Shown here in pieces: positions 6,958 to 13,588 of a DNA stretch of 28,275 nt. The notes beneath the pieces were generated by a model that did no database searches, was not told the DNA's origin, and worked only from the letters and a program-made list of their open reading frames with translations. Source of the stretch: H111-94 sp034436045 (GTDB taxonomy: Bacteria; Chloroflexota; Ktedonobacteria; Ktedonobacterales; Ktedonobacteraceae); NCBI GenBank assembly GCA_034436045.1, contig DAOTVZ010000023.1, positions 1-28,275 on the forward strand, given 5' to 3'. The position numbers and the translations under genes were made by a program. Each line of letters opens with the position of its first letter. Positions within the stretch are counted from its first letter, which is position 1.

Positions 6958-8007
6958 ATGCGTCCACGTATTCTTGTGACGCAGAAAGTACCAGATGCAG
7001 CATACCCTTTATTGGAAGAGATCGGTGATGTAACAGCCAATCTGGAAGAGGGACGCATCTGGACGTATGACGAACTGCTAGAGCGCGCTCCCGGTCACGA
7101 TTATCTTTACACCCTGGTAACAGACACGATTGATGAGCGCCTGCTAATAGCCTGCGCCACCGCCACGCCACGCCTGAAGCTGGTTGCCAATATGGCAGTA
7201 GGCTACAACAACATCGATGTCGCAGCAGCCACACGCCTGGGCATCGCCGTCACAAACACACCAGGGGTTCTTTCCGAAACGACTGCCGACCTGGCCTTTG
7301 GTCTGCTGATTGCCGCAGCGCGCCGCATTACCGAGGCCGAACGCTATTTACGTGCGGGCAAGTTCACCGGCTGGGGGCCGTTGCTCTTCTGCGGAGCCGA
7401 GGTTCACCATGCAACGCTTGGCCTGGTTGGCATCGGGCGCATCGGGCGCGAAGTGGCTAAACGCGCGCACGGCTTCGATATGCGGGTCATCTATTACGCT
7501 CGCCACCGTCTTACACCGGAGGAGGAAGCTCGCTACCAGCTTAGATATGCATCTTTTGATGAACTGCTCCAGCAGGCCGATTTTATCAGCCTGCATACGC
7601 CCTATACACCGGAGACGCATCATCTCATCGGTGAGCGTGAATTGCGCCTGATGAAGCCAACGGCAATCCTGATTAATACGGCACGTGGGGCCGTTGTCGA
7701 TGAGCAGGCGCTTGTCCGTGCCTTGCAAGAAGGTCGCATCGCCGGTGCGGGCCTGGATGTCTTTGAGCATGAGCCAGTAGTCGAACCTGCTCTGCTGGCT
7801 ATGGAGCAAGTTGTGCTACTGCCACATATCGGCAGCGCCTCGCTCCAGACACGTATCTTGATGGCAACCACCGCCAGCAACAACATCCGTGCACATGCCC
7901 TGGGCCAGATTCCACCCAATATCGTCAATCCTGAAGTAATCGAGCAGGGTGACGGCGGGCAAGGCAACGATGGGCAGGGCGACCGCCAGGGTACACCCCT
8001 ACAATGA
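6958..8007 (+). CDS. D-isomer specific 2-hydroxyacid dehydrogenase (glyoxylate/hydroxypyruvate reductase-like)
   Basis: An NAD(P)-dependent oxidoreductase of 349 residues that interconverts 2-keto and D-2-hydroxy acids such as glyoxylate/glycolate or hydroxypyruvate/glycerate. The cofactor loop is GLVGIGRIGREVAKRA (GxGxxG at 158-163). The catalytic triad is Arg243 in NTARGAVVDE, Glu272 in DVFEHEP and His290 in LLPHIGSA. The substrate-side motif VGYNNIDVAAATRLGI is also present. AAGGAGG six to seven bases before ATG 6958 fixes the start. Normal family members end soon after the IVNPEV motif. Here 19 extra low-complexity residues (GDGGQGNDGQGDRQGTPLQ) follow, and their DNA matches a repeat arm found at 1931-1960. 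A terminator lies 43 bases downstream. Confidence 0.9.
   Translation: MRPRILVTQKVPDAAYPLLEEIGDVTANLEEGRIWTYDELLERAPGHDYLYTLVTDTIDERLLIACATATPRLKLVANMAVGYNNIDVAAATRLGIAVTNTPGVLSETTADLAFGLLIAAARRITEAERYLRAGKFTGWGPLLFCGAEVHHATLGLVGIGRIGREVAKRAHGFDMRVIYYARHRLTPEEEARYQLRYASFDELLQQADFISLHTPYTPETHHLIGERELRLMKPTAILINTARGAVVDEQALVRALQEGRIAGAGLDVFEHEPVVEPALLAMEQVVLLPHIGSASLQTRILMATTASNNIRAHALGQIPPNIVNPEVIEQGDGGQGNDGQGDRQGTPLQ
7974..8003 (+). repeat. Single repeat arm inside the dehydrogenase 3' coding end
   Basis: These 30 bases begin GCAGGGCGA and end ACCCCTACA, exactly like the left arm of the palindrome at 1931-1960. The middle 12 bases agree at about five positions. The stretch encodes the last residues of the dehydrogenase (GQGDRQGTPLQ) and ends just before its TGA. 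I read it as a single (half) copy of the same family captured as coding sequence. Confidence 0.55.
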
Positions 8008-8049
8008 TACGGTACCGTTCCCATTGCATGATATAATAAAGTATCAAAA

Positions 8050-8080
8050 CAGAGGGTTGCTAATAGCCCTCTGCTTGTTT
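8050..8080 (+). terminator. Rho-independent terminator after the dehydrogenase
   Basis: CAGAGGGTT (8050-8058) pairs with AGCCCTCTG (8065-8073), nine pairs with one G-U, around a six-base loop. CTTGTTT follows. It separates the dehydrogenase from the next unit. Confidence 0.75.
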
Positions 8081-8163
8081 ATCTGCGATCTGGTGCAGTC
8101 TTAAGGTGTACTGGATCATGAAAAAGATTTCTTAATTTTCAGCCAAATTGCCTCTGGAAACAG

Positions 8164-8192
8164 TTGACATTTTGCATACTTCTATCTATAGT
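8164..8192 (+). promoter_or_regulatory. Sigma-70 promoter of the small protein / zinc-ribbon / reductase unit
   Basis: A perfect TTGACA (8164-8169), a 17-base spacer and TATAGT (8187-8192) precede the gene at 8237, with a predicted start near 8199. The next two genes follow at gaps of 4 and 16 bases, so one transcript through about 10341 is likely. Confidence 0.75.
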
Positions 8193-8236
8193 CTTTATCA
8201 AATAGCAGGTGTGCTGCGTAGAGGAGCAAGAACTTG

Positions 8237-8506
8237 ATGATACGTGCCGGAACCCTCTTAGAGAAAGAAGGTGGCTTCTGTGCCTTCTTTCGGGGTGAAG
8301 AGCATCCTTATGTTCGCTGTGTCATTGCCGATGCGGTTGACCCGGAGCGTCACTTCGAGTGTCGCGTTTTAAATAAAGAAGATATTCCTATTGCTGTAGG
8401 TTGTCCTATTACACTGGAAGTGATTAACGTCATTACAGACCGACGGAGCGGCATCGTTCTCTTTAACTGTCGCCTTCCTAATGACACAAACAAGACAGGG
8501 GAATAA
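8237..8506 (+). CDS. Small protein of unknown function (89 residues)
   Basis: I do not recognise a family. The protein (MIRAGTLLEKEGGFCAFFRG...) is rich in beta-forming residues, has three Cys spread through it (in GFCAFF, FECRV and FNCRL, plus others in YVRCV and VGCPI), and has no signal peptide or membrane helix. It ends in a polar tail (NDTNKTGE). GAGGAG lies 10 bases before ATG 8237 and 7 bases before an in-frame TTG at 8234, so TTG cannot be excluded. A consensus promoter stands upstream. Its stop codon lies in the ribosome-binding region of the zinc-ribbon gene (four-base gap), so the two are probably translated together. An OB-like or small-barrel fold would fit the sequence, but that is a guess. 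Confidence 0.7.
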   Translation: MIRAGTLLEKEGGFCAFFRGEEHPYVRCVIADAVDPERHFECRVLNKEDIPIAVGCPITLEVINVITDRRSGIVLFNCRLPNDTNKTGE

Positions 8507-8510
8507 CACT

Positions 8511-9464
8511 ATGAACTGTCCACGTTGCCAAACCGAATTGGCGGATACTGCCTCGTTCTGCCCTGCCTGTGGCTCCGTAATCCGCCCCCCCGCGCTACAA
8601 ACGCTCTCATATCTGCCAGCAGGAACACCACCCTGGCCCACCAGTGTACCTGCACATATCAGTTCTGCCCAAACAATGGACGCGCTGGCTCCAACCGTCG
8701 TCGTACCACGTCCGACTAGCAAGGCTCAACCGCCATCCACGCCGCGCAAACGCAACTGGCTCGCGATTCTCGCCGTTGTGATCCTCGTGCCTCTCCTGGG
8801 AGCCGCCTGCACACTGGGCCTGCTTTTACTTAACGGGCAGGCAACTACAATCCAACATACTTTGCAGCAATCTGGCGGTAATTCAGCCGGTTCAACGGGT
8901 AGCACGAACACATCACCGACGCAGCCGCCTGCCACGTCCGCTACCCAGACCAGTGGCAATCAACTTCCCACTCCGCAGAAATTCCAGGACCTGACCAGCA
9001 TCGCTTCTCTGCTTGGCGTGACGTTGAAATATCCCTCAAACTGGGTAGCCGATCCACCACAGCAAACGCAGTATTGGAACGAAGAGCGGCTTTATCCGCA
9101 ACAACAGCAGTTGAACATCGATTTTGTCATTGTGCGCTATACGGCTCAGGCGACCGCGAGCATTAACAATGCCGACGATATGAACCAGCAAATTTTGCAG
9201 AGCATGAGTAGCCAGTCCGGCTTCAGCAATTTCCAGGTTGCCACCAGCGCACCCACCCAGGTCACTATCAGCAATACAACCTGGGAAGAACAGTATGCCA
9301 CCTTCAGCGATAGTAACGGTATCTCCTACCATGTGTTCAGCATTTCGGTACAACACAAGCAGTTATATTACAATATCGGCATCGTTCTCCCTGATATGTA
9401 CTATAATGAAGCCATGCAAAAGTACATTCAGCCGATGCTTCAGTCGGTGAAATTCGTGTCTTGA
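8511..9464 (+). CDS. Zinc-ribbon, single-pass membrane protein with extracytoplasmic domain
   Basis: A protein of 317 residues. It begins with a zinc ribbon (C3, C6, C17, C20; MNCPRCQ...FCPACGSVI). A Pro-rich stretch leads to one strong transmembrane helix (about 83-108, NWLAILAVVILVPLLGAACTLGLLLL). A Ser/Thr/Gln-rich linker (SGGNSAGSTGSTNTSPTQ) then carries a C-terminal globular part of about 150 residues starting LLGVTLKYPSNWVADPP. The KYPSNW and VTISNTTWEEQYATFSDSNG patterns recall PsbP-like lipoprotein domains, but this is tentative. The ribbon should lie inside the cell and the last domain outside. AGGGGA nine bases upstream sets ATG 8511. It probably shares a transcript with the small protein before it and the reductase 16 bases after it. 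Confidence 0.78.
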   Translation: MNCPRCQTELADTASFCPACGSVIRPPALQTLSYLPAGTPPWPTSVPAHISSAQTMDALAPTVVVPRPTSKAQPPSTPRKRNWLAILAVVILVPLLGAACTLGLLLLNGQATTIQHTLQQSGGNSAGSTGSTNTSPTQPPATSATQTSGNQLPTPQKFQDLTSIASLLGVTLKYPSNWVADPPQQTQYWNEERLYPQQQQLNIDFVIVRYTAQATASINNADDMNQQILQSMSSQSGFSNFQVATSAPTQVTISNTTWEEQYATFSDSNGISYHVFSISVQHKQLYYNIGIVLPDMYYNEAMQKYIQPMLQSVKFVS

Positions 9465-9480
9465 TAGAGGGAGTAACATC

Positions 9481-10341
9481 ATGGCAATCGCAACGCTGCC
9501 CTTTGGGCGCAGCGGTCATCAGAGTACGCGCACTATTTTTGGCGCTGCCTCGCTTAGCGCCGTCACGCAAGCGGAGGCCGATCAAACGCTGGAGGTGCTG
9601 CTTCAGTACGGCGTCAATCACATTGATGTCGCGGCCAGCTACGGCGATGCGGAACTGCGCATCGCGCCCTGGCTTAAGCAGTATCGCTCGCATTTCTTCC
9701 TGGCGACCAAGACGGGCGCGCGCACGGCGCAGGCGGCGCGCGAGGAACTGCATCGCTCACTTGAGCGCATGGGTGTGGATTACGTGGACCTCTGGCAACT
9801 GCATAATCTGGTCGATCCTATCGAATGGGATATCGCTCTCAGCCCCGGTGGTGCACTGGAGGCCGCTATCGAGGCAAAACAGCAGGGACTCGTTCGTGCC
9901 ATCGGCATAACCGGTCATGGCTCGCAAATTGCAGCCACGCATCGCCGCAGCCTGAGTCGCTTCGACTTTGATTCAGTGTTGCTGCCCTATAACTATCTCA
10001 GCATGCAAAATCCCTATTACGCCGAGAACTTCAACGCCCTGGTCGCCACCTGCCAGCAGCGTAACATTGCCGTGCAGACAATCAAGTCTATTGCCTACCG
10101 GCCCTGGATGGGACGCCCACACACACACAGCACGTGGTACGCTCCCCTGGAAGAGCAGCAGGACATTGACCGCGCCGTCCACTGGGTTCTGCAACGCCCT
10201 GGCATTTTCCTGAACACCGTCGGCGACATCCACATACTGCCAAAGGTTCTCGATGCCGCCAGCCGCTTTGAGCAAGGGCCAACCGAGGCCGAGATGGAAG
10301 CTATGGTTCAGCGCCTGAATATGGAGCCTCTTTTCGTCTAA
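9481..10341 (+). CDS. Aldo/keto reductase
   Basis: An NADPH-dependent TIM-barrel oxidoreductase of 286 residues. The catalytic tetrad is visible as Asp49 and Tyr54 in HIDVAASYGDAE, Lys77 in LATKTG and His108 in LWQLHNL. The later ITGHGSQI and SLSRFDFDSVLLPYNY segments fit the family, and the C-terminal EAMVQRL helix closes the barrel. The start follows GAGGGAG nine bases upstream and lies 16 bases after the zinc-ribbon gene, so cotranscription is likely. The substrate is unknown; the family reduces aldehydes and ketones of many kinds. A palindromic element follows after the stop. Confidence 0.9.
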   Translation: MAIATLPFGRSGHQSTRTIFGAASLSAVTQAEADQTLEVLLQYGVNHIDVAASYGDAELRIAPWLKQYRSHFFLATKTGARTAQAAREELHRSLERMGVDYVDLWQLHNLVDPIEWDIALSPGGALEAAIEAKQQGLVRAIGITGHGSQIAATHRRSLSRFDFDSVLLPYNYLSMQNPYYAENFNALVATCQQRNIAVQTIKSIAYRPWMGRPHTHSTWYAPLEEQQDIDRAVHWVLQRPGIFLNTVGDIHILPKVLDAASRFEQGPTEAEMEAMVQRLNMEPLFV

Positions 10342-10375
10342 CACCATCGCTGACTCTTTCTCGCCAGAAGAAATA

Positions 10376-10475
10376 CAGGCAGGATACCGCGAGGGAGGGA
10401 ATACCTCTACAATGATGATGGATATGAGATACAGCGCATCATTGTAGGGATATTTCCTCGCAGGTATCCTGCCTG
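10376..10475. repeat. Large palindromic intergenic element (CAGGCAGGATACC type)
   Basis: Outer arms CAGGCAGGATACC (10376 on) and GGTATCCTGCCTG (ending 10475) are perfect complements. The inner parts continue the pairing imperfectly through GCGAGG/CCTCGC and CTACAATGATG/CATCATTGTAG, leaving a loop of about 18 bases. The layout, with CTACA at the inner ends, is like the element at 1931-2021, though the sequence differs. It may end the transcript of the reductase gene. The remaining bases up to 10638 hold no gene; a TATAGG near 10605 may be a -10 box for the anti-sigma gene. Confidence 0.8.
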
Positions 10476-10638
10476 CCCTCTCCTTCCCTCACCGTATACG
10501 CACTCTTGCAATCTCACAGTATGTGCCATATGATATCTTGTATATCAATCGCTAACTCATCTATTTGAGCGGTGATGGTAATCTGACGGGTACATGCTAA
10601 CGTAGTATAGGTCAAGAAACAGAATGGAGCGCTGAGGA

Positions 10639-11373
10639 ATGACCTGCACGGATTTTGAAGAACTTTCCGGTGCATATGTTTTAGACGCTATAAGCCCTGA
10701 AGAACAGCAGGAGGCTGACCATCATCTGGCAGAATGCGCACAATGCCGCGCCCTGGTACGCGAATTACGCACGGCTCTTGACCACCTGCCGTTGTCGGTG
10801 CCACAAAGAGAACCTTCAGCATCCGTCAAAGAGCATATCCTGAACACCATTCAAGAAGATGCCGCAGCTAACCAGCCGATACAGCATATCGATCAGATAC
10901 GTGCCCGCAAGCTTCCTCGCTCAGCCTGGCAGACGTGGCGTAATCAGTTGCTTGCACTGGCAGCCGTGCTGATGTTACTCTTGCTCGTTGGCATGGGAGC
11001 CTGGAATATCTCGTTGCAGCAGCAAATCCACCACCTCTCGGTCAATGCCCCTGTTACTTACACCTTACAGGGAACCTCAACCCATACGGGCATCAGCGGC
11101 GAACTAATCTATTACCCGCAGCAACATATCAGCGTCCTCATTATGCGCGGTCTTGCGCAACCGGATGGTACCCAAGTCTATCAGGGCTGGCTGCTCAAAG
11201 GCAAGCAACCCATCAGTATTGGCCTGCTCAACATCGAGAACGGCGTCGCAACGCTGGACTACATGGGGAATCTCACCGGCTTTAACGCGGCAGCGGTCAG
11301 CCTGGAGCCGGGGCCACAGGCCAGTCCACGTGCCCCTGTCGGCCCCGTCCTTGCCCTGGGCACGCTCCATTGA
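10639..11373 (+). CDS. Zinc-containing anti-sigma factor, RskA-like membrane protein
   Basis: A regulator of 244 residues that would hold an ECF sigma factor at the membrane. The N-terminal anti-sigma domain carries the zinc motif H29-x3-C33-x2-C36 (HLAECAQC) after SGAYVLDAISPEEQQEADHH. A single membrane helix lies at about 104-126 (NQLLALAAVLMLLLLVGMGAW). The outer domain has the RskA-type core VYQGWLLKGKQPISIGLLNI. GGAG nine bases before the ATG sets the start. RskA-type proteins usually sit next to their sigma factor gene, but none is within the window: the upstream neighbour is an aldo/keto reductase and the downstream gene is convergent. It is therefore an orphan, with its partner probably encoded elsewhere. 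Confidence 0.88.
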   Translation: MTCTDFEELSGAYVLDAISPEEQQEADHHLAECAQCRALVRELRTALDHLPLSVPQREPSASVKEHILNTIQEDAAANQPIQHIDQIRARKLPRSAWQTWRNQLLALAAVLMLLLLVGMGAWNISLQQQIHHLSVNAPVTYTLQGTSTHTGISGELIYYPQQHISVLIMRGLAQPDGTQVYQGWLLKGKQPISIGLLNIENGVATLDYMGNLTGFNAAAVSLEPGPQASPRAPVGPVLALGTLH

Positions 11374-11389
11374 TACCAGGATAGGGGGC

Positions 11390-11473
11390 AGCTTTAGCAC
11401 GTCCACACGTGCCCGTCGATACTCCTGGAAAGTTGCATGGGCGTGCTAAAGCTATCCCAAATCGGGCTTTTTC
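11390..11473. terminator. Palindromic element and T-rich tail between convergent genes
   Basis: AGCTTTAGCACG (11390-11401) and CGTGCTAAAGCT (11442-11453) are a perfect 12-base inverted repeat with a 40-base partly self-complementary interior. Immediately after, AAAGC...GCTTTTT with an inner CC/GG forms a second hairpin with a T-run (to about 11473). The site lies between the anti-sigma gene (plus) and the Pro/Thr-rich gene (minus), where a terminator is expected. Confidence 0.5.
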
Positions 11474-11505
11474 TTTGCCTGATTTGTGCTATCCATCACA
11501 GGTTC

Positions 11506-12441
11506 TTATGCCAGGATACACATAAGGACATAAAAGAGTAAAGTGCTGAGCAGAACTATAGCCACCAGTAGAAGCAAATAGTCGAGAAGGATAGTCCCCT
11601 CTGACATGAGTCCCGATGAGATGAGCGCATCGCTACCACAGCTTGTCACCCAGCCTGAACTTGCCGTCGGTGTCTCCTGAGCAGCATTCGGCGTCCCGCC
11701 GCCGCCACCGGAGAAAGCTGACTGTGGGCCGATTTGCACAGTTGCTGTTCCATCGACAGTGGCACTGGACGTTGGACTGATCGCCACCGGCGTGGGCGTC
11801 GGGTCAGGAGAGGGGGTCAGCGTGGGCGTGGCTGTTGTTGTAGTGCCCATGACTGTTGAGGTGGGCACAACGGTTGCCGTCAATGTCGGTGTGGGCTGCG
11901 GCAATGGCGTTATTGTCGGTGTCGGCGAAGGTAGCGCTGGTGTTGGTGTTGTTGGCACGACGGTTGGCGTAGAGGTGGGCGACACAACGGTGGGTGTTGG
12001 CGTGACTGTGGGTGGTTGCGTGGGCACAACGGTCGGCGTCGAGCCGGGCGGCTGGGTTGCGACCGGTGTGGGTGTGGGTAACGGCCCGTGTTGTGGCGCA
12101 GGTGTGGGTGCTGGTGCCGGTTGTTTGCCCTGACCGGTGACTGGCGTATGCAGGTTAGATGATGTTACAACCTCGCTCACCGTCTGCGTCGGCGATGGTA
12201 GGCAGTTCTGTATGATTGTTGTCGTTGGCGTGACCGTTATGGTGGTCACTGCACCATCGGTGGTAGGAACGACATCTATCGGGCCGACTGATGACCTTTC
12301 ACCGCGCGACCAGAAATGTCCAGCCGTAACTACAAGTAGGGATATACTGATACAAATGAGTAAAAAGGCAAAAAATGTGAAAAGCGCACGCTTCCCCTGA
12401 TGGTAGCTGCGATTCCACAATGCCATAAAAGTGTCAATCAT
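11506..12441 (-). CDS. Pro/Thr-rich protein with N- and C-terminal membrane helices
   Basis: A protein of 311 residues with no known catalytic domain. It has an N-terminal helix (about 20-41, LFTFFAFLLICISISLLVVTAG), then about 200 residues of low-complexity Pro-Thr-Val-Ser sequence (repeats such as TPTPTVV, PTQPPTVTP). A short cysteine-bearing segment (GWVTSCGSDALIS) and a C-terminal helix (about 285-308, ILLDYLLLLVAIVLLSTLLFYVLM) follow. The PT-rich part is probably an extended, O-glycosylatable wall-spanning rod held to the membrane at both ends. AGGAGA five to six bases before the ATG fixes the start. It is the last gene of a probable three-gene operon after the PH-like and transglutaminase genes. 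The coding DNA is strongly strand-asymmetric (GT-rich plus strand). Confidence 0.7.
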   Translation of the reverse strand: MIDTFMALWNRSYHQGKRALFTFFAFLLICISISLLVVTAGHFWSRGERSSVGPIDVVPTTDGAVTTITVTPTTTIIQNCLPSPTQTVSEVVTSSNLHTPVTGQGKQPAPAPTPAPQHGPLPTPTPVATQPPGSTPTVVPTQPPTVTPTPTVVSPTSTPTVVPTTPTPALPSPTPTITPLPQPTPTLTATVVPTSTVMGTTTTATPTLTPSPDPTPTPVAISPTSSATVDGTATVQIGPQSAFSGGGGGTPNAAQETPTASSGWVTSCGSDALISSGLMSEGTILLDYLLLLVAIVLLSTLLFYVLMCILA

Positions 12442-12517
12442 CGTCTTCTCCTATCCATTTTCCCCAAGCTCTCGCTGATGGTTGACATGTCTGTGATTTA
12501 TTGTCCTATGTTTAGAC

Positions 12518-13489
12518 CTACACTTGCTCCTCTTCTACCCGCCACAAGTCCGTTTGTAATGAAAGCGGCATCGTATTCACCTCATCAATTATAAGTCGGT
12601 CAGATTTTTGATGAAATGCCGGTACCTGTAGCGAGGCATATGTCCAGTGCAGGTACGTGGATGATGTAGATGGCGTAGGTGGTGTAGAGGGAGCCTGATA
12701 CCCATCGGGGGTATCACTACATGTAGTGGTTGATAGTGTAGAGATGGCGGGAGCTACGGTCGAGGAAGTGCGCATGGTCTGGTATGGTAGCGCCGCCGCA
12801 ACCTCTGTCGCCGCGCCAGGAGTCTGCAACGACTGCTGTTGCTGCCATAGAATGAGCAATGCTTCCAGATAGGACAGGCACTCGTCGGCAGAGGACAGCG
12901 CAAAGAGGTTTCGCTGTGTGTTCGTACCACTGCCACTCACCAGCGCCAGCGCATCTGGTAGCATGAGCAGGTGTGTGAGATGCGCGTAGTCGATGACAAA
13001 CTGACCGAGCCTGCCTAGATAGATGACACGCCGGTTAGTCAGGATCAGCGTTCCGCGATCTTGCACCTCGCGGCCTGCCTGCTTACGCCCATTCGATGGT
13101 TCTCTGCACCATGCCGCCGTGCTGGCATAACAGACCCGCTCGTCAGGTGGAAGCCTTAGCGGAACGTGTACACCAGGTCTCCAGGGCTGAACTACGCTCT
13201 CCCCGCAGAACACATGTATATATGCCAGTGCTTTGCGCGCTGCATTGATATCGGCGATGCCACGTAAGACGACATCACATGTGCGAAAACGCAACGTCAA
13301 ACGAACCGATTCAACGCCCATAATACGCTGATAAAGATATTTTACATGTATCAAATCACTGAGCGCGTAAGTGATGTTATCTATCGCAAGATAATCGCGG
13401 TAGAGGCGCAATGTGCGCCCCCAACCATAGGTAAATGCGATCAGCGGCTCATCCGACGTTGCCAGTTTTCCCTGGTTATTCTGCCTCAT
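12518..13489 (-). CDS. Protein with two PH-like domains
   Basis: A protein of 323 residues with no signal peptide. Residues about 15-90 (LIAFTYGWGRTLRLYRDYLAI through KALAYIHVF) and about 145-215 (GTLILTNRRVIYLGRLGQFV through LEALLIL) each look like a bacterial PH/GRAM-type beta-barrel with a final helix. The TLILTNRRVIYL signature is typical. Such domains often act as protein- or lipid-binding modules near membranes. The C-terminal third is Ser/Thr/Pro-rich and carries a 12-residue stretch encoded by a 35-bp repeat also present in the MFS gene. GGAGG seven bases before ATG 13489 sets the start. It is flanked by the transglutaminase gene (99-base gap) and the PT-rich gene (76-base gap) on the same strand. 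Confidence 0.65.
   Translation of the reverse strand: MRQNNQGKLATSDEPLIAFTYGWGRTLRLYRDYLAIDNITYALSDLIHVKYLYQRIMGVESVRLTLRFRTCDVVLRGIADINAARKALAYIHVFCGESVVQPWRPGVHVPLRLPPDERVCYASTAAWCREPSNGRKQAGREVQDRGTLILTNRRVIYLGRLGQFVIDYAHLTHLLMLPDALALVSGSGTNTQRNLFALSSADECLSYLEALLILWQQQQSLQTPGAATEVAAALPYQTMRTSSTVAPAISTLSTTTCSDTPDGYQAPSTPPTPSTSSTYLHWTYASLQVPAFHQKSDRLIIDEVNTMPLSLQTDLWRVEEEQV
12695..12729. repeat. 35-bp in-gene repeat, copy 1 (PH-like gene)
   Basis: CTGATACCC...CGGGGG...ATCACT...ATGTAGTGG matches 16772-16806 at 30 of 35 positions by hand alignment. It contains the perfect palindrome CACTACATGTAGTG and a GATACCC/GGGTATC stem. It lies in frame in a linker and encodes, on the minus strand, TTTCSDTPDGYQA. 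Confidence 0.7.
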
Positions 13490-13588
13490 ACCCACACCTC
13501 CGACGTTTTCCCTTCTGCCCAGAGCAGATTCTCTACTTCCACTCCTACTAACGAACAATATGAGGCAGGATAACATTTATCGATATAT

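Noticed and set aside
11759..12133. 124-codon Gly/Val-rich plus-strand frame
   Set aside because: It is the antisense of the Pro/Thr-rich repeat gene, whose codon pattern leaves the opposite strand open.
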